DNA of 64,000 nt from positions 110,072 through 174,071 of the forward strand of contig NZ_JAPFRD010000010.1 of assembly GCF_026183695.1 (NCBI RefSeq), given 5' to 3'. This document shows positions 1-9,345 of this stretch, piece after piece (the stretch's first letter is position 1; the number at the start of each line of letters is the position of its first letter). Under the pieces are notes generated by a model that searched no databases, was not told where the DNA came from, and saw only the letters and a program-made list of their open reading frames with translations. The position numbers and the translations under genes are program-made. This stretch comes from Alteromonas aquimaris. GTDB taxonomy: Bacteria; Pseudomonadota; Gammaproteobacteria; Enterobacterales; Alteromonadaceae.

Positions 1-615
1 TACCGCGGCCATGTTAAGCCCGGCATGGAAGTCGCCTTCTGAAGCAGCTCCTTCACCAAAATAACAGATGGTGACGGCATCTTTGCCAGCCATTTTCTGA
101 CCATACGCATAGCCAGAAGCTTGCGGAATCTGTGTCCCTAGTGGGGATGAAATGGTCATGAAATTGAGAGGCTTATCACCGTAGTGAATGGGCATCTGGC
201 GACCTTTATTAGGATCCTTTTCATTACTGAACATCTGATTCATAAATTGTTCAGTGGTGTAACCTCGATACGCTAGTGCACCTTGTTCACGGTACTGTGA
301 CATAATCATGTCATCATCCGATAAGGCCGCTGCACTTCCTACTGCTGCTGCCTCTTCACCCGTACTTGCCAGGTAAAAGCTAATTCTGCCCTGACGTTGG
401 GCGGCAACCATACGTTCGTCCAGAACTCGAATATATGCCATAGTGTTATACATTTTTGTGGCAGTATCTTGGTCCAGCTCTGGGGCCACAGCTTCTTTAT
501 GCACGCTACCATCTGGTTGCAGAATTTGTAGCATCGGAATATCAATAAGGCCATTTTCGATAACATGAACCTTATGGGTGGTTGATACCCGCGCGAGATG
601 ATTTCTGTCTTGCAC
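1..615 (-). CDS. bkdA1: 2-oxoisovalerate dehydrogenase E1 alpha subunit (5' part, truncated by window edge)
   Basis: The first 205 codons read as a thiamine-diphosphate E1 alpha subunit of a branched-chain 2-oxoacid dehydrogenase. The complex decarboxylates the keto acids of valine, leucine and isoleucine to acyl-CoAs. Recognisable stretches are RISFYLASTGEEAAAVGSAA, DMIMSQYREQGALAYRG and TICYFGEGAASEGDFHAG, the last carrying the start of the GDG-like ThDP region. The start is GTG at 615, supported by an AGAGGA motif 7 nt upstream; the nearby ATG runs in a frame that stops quickly. The rest of the gene lies left of the window. E1 alpha of pyruvate dehydrogenase is the main alternative, but the long N-terminal segment before the catalytic domain favours the branched-chain enzyme. 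It fits with the valine operon at 51387-56085. Confidence 0.85.
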   Translation of the reverse strand, partial: MQDRNHLARVSTTHKVHVIENGLIDIPMLQILQPDGSVHKEAVAPELDQDTATKMYNTMAYIRVLDERMVAAQRQGRISFYLASTGEEAAAVGSAAALSDDDMIMSQYREQGALAYRGYTTEQFMNQMFSNEKDPNKGRQMPIHYGDKPLNFMTISSPLGTQIPQASGYAYGQKMAGKDAVTICYFGEGAASEGDFHAGLNMAAV

Positions 616-1106
616 GATACATTCCTCTTTAAAGTGTGAGGTGAGTAACCTGAATTCAGGCTAAATATTTTTATTTAAATTTGGAAAGTATTACTAATTT
701 GTGAAATATAAAAGTAATAAGTGTGTGTATGCTAGATCATAGCAACATAAAAGACCTTGCTATTTAACGAGGCGAAAGCCTACTGCAAAAAAGTTTGTTT
801 CAAAAATAGCGCAAGGAATAAGATAAGCATCCTAATTTTTTAAAGTGATGTTAAATTTTATGCGATTAGCTTAACAATTTCACCCTATTGTGTCACATCA
901 TGGAAAAATGTTCTCGTATCTACGTCATGCTTAAATTAGCATTAAAAAAGTTGAAGTTAAGCAAATGTTCATATTTCGTTGCGATAATTAAACAAATTTA
1001 ATCGCAATTATTTTCCGTGACCGTACAAAGTTAGGTTGAAGCTTCATAAACCGGTGGTGGCGATGTCATTAAATGGATTGGTATCAGGTAGTAGGAGATT
1101 ACCAAT
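616..1106. promoter_or_regulatory. Divergent intergenic region between bkdA1 and the subtilase gene
   Basis: This 491-bp AT-rich stretch must hold the promoters of both divergent genes. I see no convincing ORF. The clearest signal is an inverted repeat, TTGCGAT (979-985) and ATCGCAA (1001-1007), separated by 15 bp of A/T-rich sequence about 100 bp before the subtilase start. It is a candidate operator. No LiuR-like ACGTAAACG site is visible before bkdA1. Confidence 0.4.
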
Positions 1107-4100
1107 ATGAGAAACAAATTCTTTTACGCTATATGCGCAGCGTTAATATCTATGGCAGTGCATCCATCTGCTGGTGTTACTTCTGGGAATGACACGGACA
1201 GGAAACAACTTGAGTCTGTGCTTAGCGCGCCGCCGGTATTAGCGCAAAAAAAATATACGACGTTAACAACGAATAAAATTGTCTCACACCACGGCGTACC
1301 GAGCGCATCCCCCAAAAAGTTTATCTATATTGTGCAACTTGACGATAATCCTGTGGCCCTAATGAATGAACCTAAGGGGATATTGTTAAGAACCCCGACT
1401 AGCACATCATCTTCTTTCGCTGCGTTAAACAGTAATCTGCGACCCAAAGTAAACGTACATTCCACCACTGCCCAACGTTACAAATCAGTATTAAAGCAAA
1501 AGCAAGCCGTTATTGAAGCTAAAATGCAGGCGGCGATACCACGCTATAAACGCATTGCTGATTTTCAATATGCAGTGAATGGGCTTGCCATTTTGGCTAC
1601 GCCGGCAGAGGCTGAAAAAATAGCGTCGTTAAAAGGCGTAAGCACTGTGGAAAGAGATCGTATTTACCAGCTTGATACCGACACTGGACCACTGCTCATT
1701 GGTTCACCAGCCGTATGGAATGGGATTTCCACCGAAAGCGGTCTTGGACGCGAGGGTGAAGGCATAGTGATTGGCATACTCGACTCCGGCATTAATAGTG
1801 ATCATCCTTCTTTTGCTCAGGTAGGTGGAGACGGTTACACCCATAGTAATCCTCTTGGTTCAGGTAATTACCTAGGTGACTGCGCGAGTAATTTTCCGGA
1901 CTTATGTAATGATAAGTTGATTGGGGTGTATTCGTATCCAGAAATTACCGATGCTTACGATGATGACGAGGTGTTTTCAGTTTCACTTCCCAAAAATGGT
2001 GAAGATTATAATGGTCATGGTTCACATACTGCCGCTACGGCGGCAGGAAATGTGTTATTTAACGTGCCAGAAGTCACGCCAGAATTTGATGTCAACGAAA
2101 GTGATGGTGAGCCCACTGGGTTCGTATTTGATCGTATTTCTGGGGTAGCGCCTCATGCCAATATCGTTTCTTACCAAGTATGTCAGCCTGGCAACACAGG
2201 TGACACCTACGGCGGCTGTTTGGGTACACCAATGGTTGCTGCGGTTGAAGATGCGATTAATGAAGGCGTGGTGGATGTGATTAATTTTTCCATATCTGGA
2301 GGAGGTTATCCGTGGACAGGAGCATTGAATGCGGCTTGGCTATCAGCTCGCAATGCCGGAATTTTTCTCGCCCATTCAGCAGGTAATGAAGGACCCACTC
2401 CTTTCTCAACCGCCAAGCACGCGCCTTGGGTGACAGCGGTCGGTGCTTCTTCTACAGGGCGCTCAGTGGAATATGAAAAATTTTTGACAGACTTTAGTGG
2501 TGGCAATTCCACTCTTTCCCCTATTGAAGGCAAAAGCAATACAGGGGGCATAACAGCTTCAATCGTCTACGCTGGCAACTTTGCCAATCCGAACGCTGCC
2601 GACACGGATCCGGCTCAATGTTTGGAGCCCTTTCCCTCCGGTACATTTAGTGGTCAAATTGTGGTGTGCGATCGCGGCGATATCGCGCGGGTTGATAAGG
2701 CAATTAACGTTGCCCAGGGCGGGGCCGGAGGGTTTGTGCTGGCGAATGTTGACGGCGGGCAAACTACTCTGAACAATGATGCCTACATAATACCGGGTAT
2801 TCACATTAGCTCTGCAGATGGAAATCGGTTAAAGGACTGGCTCGCCTCAGGCGCTAACCATCGTGCGACTATCACTGCTGCGGTAGGTGAATTGGTTATC
2901 GATAATACACTGGCCGATATCACAGCTGAGTTCTCCTCCAGAGGACCTAATCGCTCAATAAGTACGTTAACCCCTTCTCTTATTGCTCCCGGAATTGATA
3001 TCTATGCGGCGTATGCAGACCAGCAATATGGGCAGGATGAAACGGGATCTGCACCTGCTGATTTTGCGTACCTTTCCGGTACTTCAATGGCCAGTCCACA
3101 CGTGGCAGGGGCCGCTGCATTAGTTAAGCAGGAACATCCTGACTGGTCTCCGGATAATATACGTTCAGCGCTAATGATGACGGCAAACACAGCGTTGCTG
3201 AAAGAGGATGGGGCTACCGACGCTGATTGGTTTGATATTGGCGCGGGTCGGCTTCAAGTGGATGTGGCCGTGCAAGCTGGACTGGTGATGGATGAAACCG
3301 GCGCCAATTATGCTTCTGCGGATCCAGAACTCGGCGGTGAACCTCGCACCCTTAACCTGCCCTCTGTGACCGACACTGAATGCTTTGGGATCTGTAGTTG
3401 GACAAGAACGGTTACCGCTACTAAAGATGGGAGCTGGAGCACTAGCGCATCATCCTTATCTGAGCATCTTTCGGTAACCGTCTCTCCAGCGAATTTCAAT
3501 TTGAATAAAGGGGAGTCTCAGGTTCTCACGGTGACGGCAGATGCTTCACGAGCAAAATCGGGCGAATGGCAATTTGGCGTCGTCAATATGACTTCATCCT
3601 CTTCTCCTGCTCTACATTTACCGGTTTCAGTTAAGCCCTCTAATGGTACCTTACCCGATACGCTTAACTTCACTTCGCATCGTGATCATGATTCCTACCT
3701 GGTTAAAGACTTAACCACCATCGAGATTACTGACTTCCAGGTAACCGGCTATGGTTTGAACCCGCCTAAAGAAATTGCTGCAACGATTGAACAGGATTCT
3801 GATACGAGTGATTTTTTAGATGATTTGTCAGATGGGGTGTTTATTGAAGAAATTTCAATCAAGGCGAATACATTACGTTTAGTCGTGGAGACGAGACAAT
3901 CCACTTCACCTGATCTTGATTTGTTTGTGGTATTCGACGCTAACAAAGATGGGGTACCTTCTGAAAGTGAGGTGATAGAGTTTAGCCAGTCTTCCACTGC
4001 TGACGAATATATCAGCATCGAAAATCCACAAGCCGGCGATTATCTGATTATCGTGCAGAACTGGCGTGCTTCTTCAGACTCCGCTGTGGATGAGTTTATT

Positions 4101-5699
4101 TTATCTACTTCCGTCGTAGATAACACCCCCACCTCCAGTCTCACCGCCACCGCACCTTCCAGTGTTGACCGATTTGAATTGTTTGATATGCGGGTAAGGT
4201 GGGACTTGGAAAAAAGTAAGGCCGGAAAACGTTATTCCGGCATGTTAGTCCTTGGCACCGATGCCGCTAACCCTTCAATCTTAGGCGCGATCCCTGTGGA
4301 TATTGTCAGAGGTAAAGACGACGTTTTTATCACGGGTGAAGCCATTAAGGCAGCCAGTGCAAACAGCCAGAAATTAGCATTAAACGTGATGGCGAATTTT
4401 ACTACTGAAGACAGAAATTATGAGGTTACGTTGCCACTTCCTGAAAATATTCAAGTACAGTCAACGTCCGGCCCGGGAAATATTACTATTAGTGGCAACA
4501 GCCTTAAATGGTCGCTTACCCAGGCGTCGCTATTTGGGTTGGAACCCACCTACAGAATGACCACAAACGCAACAGACATGAACTGTAAGAATCCTGATAT
4601 GGGCACTGGCACAGGCTACATTGACCTGAGTGATTTCGATATTGAGCCTACGGAAATGGATGGCGACACGGTGCTTAGCTCATTTGCTGTTTCGGCGAGT
4701 TTATTTGGCAGGCAATATAACTCCATCATTGTCTCTGATGACGGTTTTGTAACGGTTAATAGCGATGTAGGTACGGCGCCATGGGTTAATCAATCCATGC
4801 CCGATTCAAATGCACCCAATGGGGTTGTCGCACCATTTTGGCGAGACTGGATACTGGATGTAGAGAATGGCGCGACCGTTTCCATAGCGGAAAGTCAACA
4901 AGATGGTATAACAATCATTGAGTGGGACAATGTGACGTTTCCGTTCGAACTCTATAACCTGGAAAATACGTTTAAGGATGTCGCTGATTTTGAAATCGTG
5001 TTTAACAATAATGCGGGACCAAACGAGCCGCAGATAATCTTTTCTTATGACAATGTTATCCACGACTATGTTCCGCCTGTCTCCAGTGGCTTGGAAAACA
5101 GTACGGGGACGCGTGGAAATACACTCGTCCATCTCCCCTACTTTGAGCAAGCAGAAAGTACCGTGGGCGATGTTGAAAGCCAGCTTATAGAGGGTAGACA
5201 GGTCTGTTTTTACTATGCTGATGACATAACCCAACCCACCACGCTTAATATCACACTTACCGGAACGGGTGTGACTAATACTGTTAAATATCAAGCCAGC
5301 TCTAATGTTCCTAACATACCGAATACACAAACAGAAAAAACAAACGTGTTTTCCGCATCTACGGTGAATCAACCTCCCGAATTAACAGTGAATGCACCAG
5401 AGAATGTTATCGTGGGCCAATCCTTTACAGTTTCTGCTACCGCGGTTGATCCAGAGGGTGACAATTTGACGTTCACGATTAATGGCAATAATGGTGCAAG
5501 TTTAACGCGAGTGGCCCCCAACAGGGCCAGCATGACGTTCACGGTTCGTGTTACCGATGGCATACATCGTGTTTCTGAAACAGTCACGGTTAACATCACT
5601 CCGCGTGCCCCCAATGTGAACACAGGGGGTGGCGGCGGTGCGCTAGGTTGGCTATTACTGTTGGTATTACCTTTGCTATATCACCGAAGACGGCAGTAA
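1107..5699 (+). CDS. Secreted S8 subtilisin-like serine protease with PA insert and GlyGly-CTERM tail
   Basis: This 1530-residue protein has an N-terminal signal peptide (MRNKFFYAICAALISMAV) and an inhibitor I9-type propeptide at about 70-190. The subtilase domain carries the full triad: Asp226 in GILDSGIN, His304 in NGHGSHTA and Ser660 in LSGTSMASPHVAG. A protease-associated (PA) domain is inserted between His and Ser at roughly 490-630. The C-terminal half contains beta-rich domains. The protein ends with GGGGGALGWL, a hydrophobic segment and an Arg cluster (residues 1507-1530). That is the layout of a GlyGly-CTERM sorting signal, cleaved by rhombosortase and linked to type II secretion. 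The role is probably extracellular or surface protein degradation. The ATG at 1107 follows a good AGGAGA ribosome site. No rhombosortase gene is in the window. Confidence 0.92.
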   Translation: MRNKFFYAICAALISMAVHPSAGVTSGNDTDRKQLESVLSAPPVLAQKKYTTLTTNKIVSHHGVPSASPKKFIYIVQLDDNPVALMNEPKGILLRTPTSTSSSFAALNSNLRPKVNVHSTTAQRYKSVLKQKQAVIEAKMQAAIPRYKRIADFQYAVNGLAILATPAEAEKIASLKGVSTVERDRIYQLDTDTGPLLIGSPAVWNGISTESGLGREGEGIVIGILDSGINSDHPSFAQVGGDGYTHSNPLGSGNYLGDCASNFPDLCNDKLIGVYSYPEITDAYDDDEVFSVSLPKNGEDYNGHGSHTAATAAGNVLFNVPEVTPEFDVNESDGEPTGFVFDRISGVAPHANIVSYQVCQPGNTGDTYGGCLGTPMVAAVEDAINEGVVDVINFSISGGGYPWTGALNAAWLSARNAGIFLAHSAGNEGPTPFSTAKHAPWVTAVGASSTGRSVEYEKFLTDFSGGNSTLSPIEGKSNTGGITASIVYAGNFANPNAADTDPAQCLEPFPSGTFSGQIVVCDRGDIARVDKAINVAQGGAGGFVLANVDGGQTTLNNDAYIIPGIHISSADGNRLKDWLASGANHRATITAAVGELVIDNTLADITAEFSSRGPNRSISTLTPSLIAPGIDIYAAYADQQYGQDETGSAPADFAYLSGTSMASPHVAGAAALVKQEHPDWSPDNIRSALMMTANTALLKEDGATDADWFDIGAGRLQVDVAVQAGLVMDETGANYASADPELGGEPRTLNLPSVTDTECFGICSWTRTVTATKDGSWSTSASSLSEHLSVTVSPANFNLNKGESQVLTVTADASRAKSGEWQFGVVNMTSSSSPALHLPVSVKPSNGTLPDTLNFTSHRDHDSYLVKDLTTIEITDFQVTGYGLNPPKEIAATIEQDSDTSDFLDDLSDGVFIEEISIKANTLRLVVETRQSTSPDLDLFVVFDANKDGVPSESEVIEFSQSSTADEYISIENPQAGDYLIIVQNWRASSDSAVDEFILSTSVVDNTPTSSLTATAPSSVDRFELFDMRVRWDLEKSKAGKRYSGMLVLGTDAANPSILGAIPVDIVRGKDDVFITGEAIKAASANSQKLALNVMANFTTEDRNYEVTLPLPENIQVQSTSGPGNITISGNSLKWSLTQASLFGLEPTYRMTTNATDMNCKNPDMGTGTGYIDLSDFDIEPTEMDGDTVLSSFAVSASLFGRQYNSIIVSDDGFVTVNSDVGTAPWVNQSMPDSNAPNGVVAPFWRDWILDVENGATVSIAESQQDGITIIEWDNVTFPFELYNLENTFKDVADFEIVFNNNAGPNEPQIIFSYDNVIHDYVPPVSSGLENSTGTRGNTLVHLPYFEQAESTVGDVESQLIEGRQVCFYYADDITQPTTLNITLTGTGVTNTVKYQASSNVPNIPNTQTEKTNVFSASTVNQPPELTVNAPENVIVGQSFTVSATAVDPEGDNLTFTINGNNGASLTRVAPNRASMTFTVRVTDGIHRVSETVTVNITPRAPNVNTGGGGGALGWLLLLVLPLLYHRRRQ

Positions 5700-6021
5700 T
5701 GCACTGAGCGATGGCTTGAAAGGTTCATTTTACGCAGCACTGACATAGGTGGAGTCAGTGCGATGCAGTTTATATGCTTGACGTGTTATGTTAGAGAAAC
5801 CAGACAGGCCACCAACATTGGATATGGGTGGTAATGTTAATTCATTGCAAAAGACGCCTTGTAACACCAAATATTTCATCCGTTCATCGATATATTACTA
5901 AATAGGAGGTCGGTATCTTTACACTCTTACCCGTGCGCTTTTTCCATGTGGTAGCCTAAAGCGACACGCATATCGACACAGAGCAGTAAAATTCACTTTT
6001 TGAAGTAACTCAGGAGGCAAT
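5700..6021. other. Intergenic region with a hairpin after the subtilase
   Basis: This 322-bp region contains a perfect 8-bp stem, GCACTGAC (5737-5744) with GTCAGTGC (5754-5761), just after the subtilase stop. No T-run follows, so it is at best a weak terminator. The rest should contain the HMG-CoA reductase promoter, but I cannot place a convincing -35/-10 pair. A strong AGGAGG ribosome site lies just before 6022. Confidence 0.4.
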
Positions 6022-7200
6022 ATGGGCAATGGGCAGTATCGTATTCCCAGAGATGGACAAAATGATCACAGTAATGAGCAAGCTAAGGTTCGCAGAGATT
6101 TTTTGCGTGAACAAACGGGCGCTGAATTAAAATATACAGGGGAATACACAATTGACCCCAACGTCTTGCCTGGCAATATTGAAAACTTTATTGGTATCGT
6201 GCAGATGCCTGTAGGCGTTGCTGGTCCTTTGCATATTAATGGTGAACACGCGCAAGGACGGTTTTATGTGCCCCTCGCCACCACGGAAGGCACGTTGGTG
6301 GCAAGTTATAGTCGAGGAATGCGGGTGATAAACGAGTGTGGAGGTGTCAAAACCACGGTCGTTGAACAATTCATGCAACGCGCTCCTGCTTTCATTTTTG
6401 ACGATGCCAGAGAAGCGCGAGATTTTGGCAATTGGCTGGAAGCCAACATGGAAGGTATTCGGCAGGCGGCAGAAAGCACCACCTCTATTGGCAAACTCCA
6501 GCATCTGGAACAATGGTCCGTCTCGCGTTTGCGCTATGTTCGATTTAATTACACCACCGGCGATGCGGCGGGGCAAAATATGGTGGGTAAAGCCACATTA
6601 GCAGCCTGTGAATGGATTAAACGCCATTATCCGGGAGAATGCGAATACCTGCTATCAGGAAACATGGATACCGATAAAAAGCATTCTCACTTAAATATGT
6701 TGCATTCGCGGGGCAAGCGTGTGGTGGCTGAAATTACCCTCGACAAAGATATCATGCGAAAAATGATGAAAGTCGAAACCACGGTTATGGCGCGATCGTC
6801 GGTATTGGCCAATATGGGGGCGATGTTAGCAGGGGCTGCCTACAATGGACCCCATTCTGCCAATGGTATTGCCTCGTTGTTTATTGCAACCGGTCAAGAT
6901 GAAGCGAATGTGGTCGAATCGCACGCAGGTTTATTATCCCACGAACTTTTACCCAACGGCGATCTTTATCTTTCCGTTACTCTTCCTTCCTTAATCGTTG
7001 CCACCTATGGCGGGGGCACTGGATTACCTACGCAACGCGAATGTCTGGAGTTATTAGGATGTTACGGTAAAGGCAAAGCGAATAAATTTGCCGAGATTGT
7101 GGCTGCAACCGTACTTGCTGGTGATATTTCATTGGCCTGCGCCGTGATTACTGGCCATTGGGTCTCCAGTCATGATCGACTGGGGCGAAATCGCGATTAG
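6022..7200 (+). CDS. Hydroxymethylglutaryl-CoA reductase, class I-like
   Basis: This 392-residue soluble enzyme interconverts HMG-CoA and mevalonate with NAD(P)H. Family motifs are clear: QMPVGVAGPL, PLATTEGTLVAS with the catalytic Glu89, FNYTTGDAAGQNM, NMDTDKKHSH with the catalytic Lys (219 or 220), GQDEANVVE with Asp293, and the C-terminal SSHDR with the general-acid His384. The DKK and TTGDAAGQNM signatures resemble class I (eukaryote/archaea-like) more than class II bacterial enzymes; the class call is from memory of motifs. No membrane domain is present. It is a single gene with its own strong terminator and no mevalonate-pathway neighbours. An AGGAGG ribosome site precedes the ATG. Confidence 0.88.
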   Translation: MGNGQYRIPRDGQNDHSNEQAKVRRDFLREQTGAELKYTGEYTIDPNVLPGNIENFIGIVQMPVGVAGPLHINGEHAQGRFYVPLATTEGTLVASYSRGMRVINECGGVKTTVVEQFMQRAPAFIFDDAREARDFGNWLEANMEGIRQAAESTTSIGKLQHLEQWSVSRLRYVRFNYTTGDAAGQNMVGKATLAACEWIKRHYPGECEYLLSGNMDTDKKHSHLNMLHSRGKRVVAEITLDKDIMRKMMKVETTVMARSSVLANMGAMLAGAAYNGPHSANGIASLFIATGQDEANVVESHAGLLSHELLPNGDLYLSVTLPSLIVATYGGGTGLPTQRECLELLGCYGKGKANKFAEIVAATVLAGDISLACAVITGHWVSSHDRLGRNRD

Positions 7201-7212
7201 CGGTAATACGTT

Positions 7213-7241
7213 GACGCATCAGCGTGTGATGCGTCTTTTTT
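7213..7241 (+). terminator. Rho-independent terminator of HMG-CoA reductase
   Basis: A perfect 9-bp stem, GACGCATCA (7213-7221) with TGATGCGTC (7227-7235), has a 5-nt loop and is followed directly by six T residues. Confidence 0.9.
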
Positions 7242-7319
7242 AAGATATTTTTTTGATCCGTTTAAACTTTTTGTCTTCTCAGCTCGACATAGCAAAAAAC
7301 AACTTAAAAATGATTTGCT

Positions 7320-8615
7320 ATGCATATTGCCGATACCAGTGGACAGGACACCCTGATCGCACCCAAAAAATCTCGTAAAACGCTTTATATCATCTGTACC
7401 TTTGTGCTCATTATCGCTCTGGCGCTTTACCTCATACCCGTTTTAACTCAATGGGGAAACTCACAAGCAAGTGTTTCCACTGAACGAGTACGAATTTCAA
7501 CAGTTAAACGAGGTGATCTTGTCAGGGATTTATCAGTTCAGGGCCGTGTCGTGGCTGCTATCAGCCCTAAATTATACAGTCCTGCCCAAGGCACCATTAC
7601 CTTTGAAGTGGATGCGGGTGATGAGGTCAAGCAAGGACAGCCGTTAGCCACCATTGACAGCCCGGCACTCACCAGTGAGTTAGAGCAAGAACAAGCGGTA
7701 CTTGACGAAGTCACCACTGCATTGGCGCGCCAAAAAATTCAAGCGAAAAAACAAATGTTGGAGGATCAAAAAGCAATTGATATTGCCCAAGTGGCGCTGA
7801 CTGCGGCTGAACGAGAAAAACGACGTGCCGATAAAGCGTTCAAAACGAATGCAATTAGCACGATCGATTATGAAAAAGCACAGGATGACCTTCATAACGC
7901 TAAACTCGTCCACCAGCACGCGGTGGATGACGCTAAGCTGAATGCTGAAAGCTTAGAGTTTGAAATTCAAAGCCGTTCACATCAACTTAACCGGCAGCGG
8001 CTGAGAGTAGCGGATCTTGCTCGAAAGGTGGATGAATTAACCCTGCTCTCTCCAGTAAATGGCATAGTAGGAAATTTGGCCGTCGCGCAGAAAAATCAGG
8101 TAACACAACATCAAGCCATTTTAAGTGTGGTGGATTTAAGTGAGTTTGAGCTGGAAATAGACATACCTGAAAGTTATGCCGATGACCTCGCCATTGGCAT
8201 GGCTGCTGAAGTGGAATTTAACGGTAATAAATTCCCTGCCCAACTTGTCACCATCTCTCCAGAAATTCAGGACAACAAAGTTAATGGACGGGTGCGTTTT
8301 ATCGCGGCAAGCGAAACGGGAACATCTCACCCCTCGCCCACCGGATTACGCCAAAATCAGCGCCTGACGACCCGAATTTTAATGGAAACTAAAGACGACG
8401 TTCTGTACGTCGCACGGGGACAGTTTTTACAAAGTGGTGGGGGTAAAGTCGCGTACAGAATTAATGGCGACGTGGCGTATCTTGTACCCATTACTACCGG
8501 TTCGCGCAGTTTATCGAAAGTGGAAATTTTAGAGGGCCTGGACGTTGGCGATAAGATCATCGTTTCCGGGCTTGAACAGTTTAACGGTGCTGACACGGTA
8601 CTTCTTACACAATAA
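7320..8615 (+). CDS. HlyD/MacA-type periplasmic adaptor (membrane fusion protein) of an efflux system
   Basis: This 431-residue protein has one N-terminal membrane anchor (about residues 22-42, LYIICTFVLIIALALYLIPV). A biotinyl-lipoyl-like domain follows (SPAQGTITFEVDAGDEVKQGQPLATIDSP), then a coiled-coil hairpin rich in Glu, Lys and Gln at about 120-235. The second lipoyl half contains LLSPVNGIVGNLAV, and beta-barrel/membrane-proximal domains end the protein. It should bridge the inner-membrane ABC transporter to an outer-membrane exit duct. It is the first gene of a four-gene operon with the ATPase and two permeases at 8632-11889. The start codon has only a weak ribosome site. Confidence 0.85.
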   Translation: MHIADTSGQDTLIAPKKSRKTLYIICTFVLIIALALYLIPVLTQWGNSQASVSTERVRISTVKRGDLVRDLSVQGRVVAAISPKLYSPAQGTITFEVDAGDEVKQGQPLATIDSPALTSELEQEQAVLDEVTTALARQKIQAKKQMLEDQKAIDIAQVALTAAEREKRRADKAFKTNAISTIDYEKAQDDLHNAKLVHQHAVDDAKLNAESLEFEIQSRSHQLNRQRLRVADLARKVDELTLLSPVNGIVGNLAVAQKNQVTQHQAILSVVDLSEFELEIDIPESYADDLAIGMAAEVEFNGNKFPAQLVTISPEIQDNKVNGRVRFIAASETGTSHPSPTGLRQNQRLTTRILMETKDDVLYVARGQFLQSGGGKVAYRINGDVAYLVPITTGSRSLSKVEILEGLDVGDKIIVSGLEQFNGADTVLLTQ

Positions 8616-8631
8616 AAACCAAGGAATGAAC

Positions 8632-9333
8632 ATGTTAAAAATGAACAACCTATGTAAGTCATTCAGGACTGAATTGGTCGAAACCCATGCGTTGAGAAAC
8701 TTTACGTTCAGTGTAGACGAGGGTGATTTTGTTTCTGTAACAGGACCTTCAGGCTCGGGGAAAACCACTTTTCTTAACATAGCTGGACTGCTGGAAAATC
8801 ATACATCGGGAAGTTATCTGCTAGATGGAATAGATGTAAAAACCTTATCAGATAAGCAGCGCAGTCAATTAAGAAACGAAAAAATTGGGTTTATTTTTCA
8901 AAGCTTTAATTTAATTCCTGATTTGAATCTTTTTGATAATGTCGATGTGCCCTTACGCTATCGGGGTTTAAGTCGTGCTGAACGGCATCAAAGGATAGAA
9001 GAGAGCCTTGCGCGAGTCGGTCTGGCAAATAGAATGAAGCATTTACCTTCTCAGTTGTCCGGTGGACAGCAACAACGCGTTGCCATCGCCAGAGCGTTAG
9101 CGGGTAAGCCAAGATTTTTACTGGCAGATGAACCCACAGGAAACCTGGATAGCCAAATGGCTAAAAGCGTCATGGGGCTATTGCAGGAGATCAATCAGCA
9201 AGGCACTACCATTGTCATGGTCACACACGATCCCGAACTTGCTATGCAGACTTCCCGCAACGTGTTTGTGCGGGACGGTCAAATCAGTGAGGCTGAAACT
9301 ATCATGCCTTTAGCTGCTGCTTCGAATCAATAG
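8632..9333 (+). CDS. ABC transporter ATP-binding protein (MacB/LolD type)
   Basis: This 233-residue ATPase has all expected motifs: Walker A GPSGSGKTT, Q-loop IFQSFNLIP, signature LSGGQQQR, Walker B FLLADEPTGNLD and H-loop VTHD. It powers the adjacent permeases. I place the start at 8632 because AAGGA sits 6 nt upstream; ATGs at 8626 and 8641 are in frame too. The short, domain-only length matches the LolD/MacB-ATPase group (mechanotransmission transporters) rather than importers. The gap to the adaptor gene is only 16 bp, so they are co-transcribed. Confidence 0.93.
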   Translation: MLKMNNLCKSFRTELVETHALRNFTFSVDEGDFVSVTGPSGSGKTTFLNIAGLLENHTSGSYLLDGIDVKTLSDKQRSQLRNEKIGFIFQSFNLIPDLNLFDNVDVPLRYRGLSRAERHQRIEESLARVGLANRMKHLPSQLSGGQQQRVAIARALAGKPRFLLADEPTGNLDSQMAKSVMGLLQEINQQGTTIVMVTHDPELAMQTSRNVFVRDGQISEAETIMPLAAASNQ

Positions 9334-9345
9334 CAGGAGCAAAAC

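Noticed and set aside
4806-5372. A 188-codon open frame on the minus strand
   Set aside because: It lies fully inside the subtilase gene in another frame and has no ribosome site or recognisable protein sequence.
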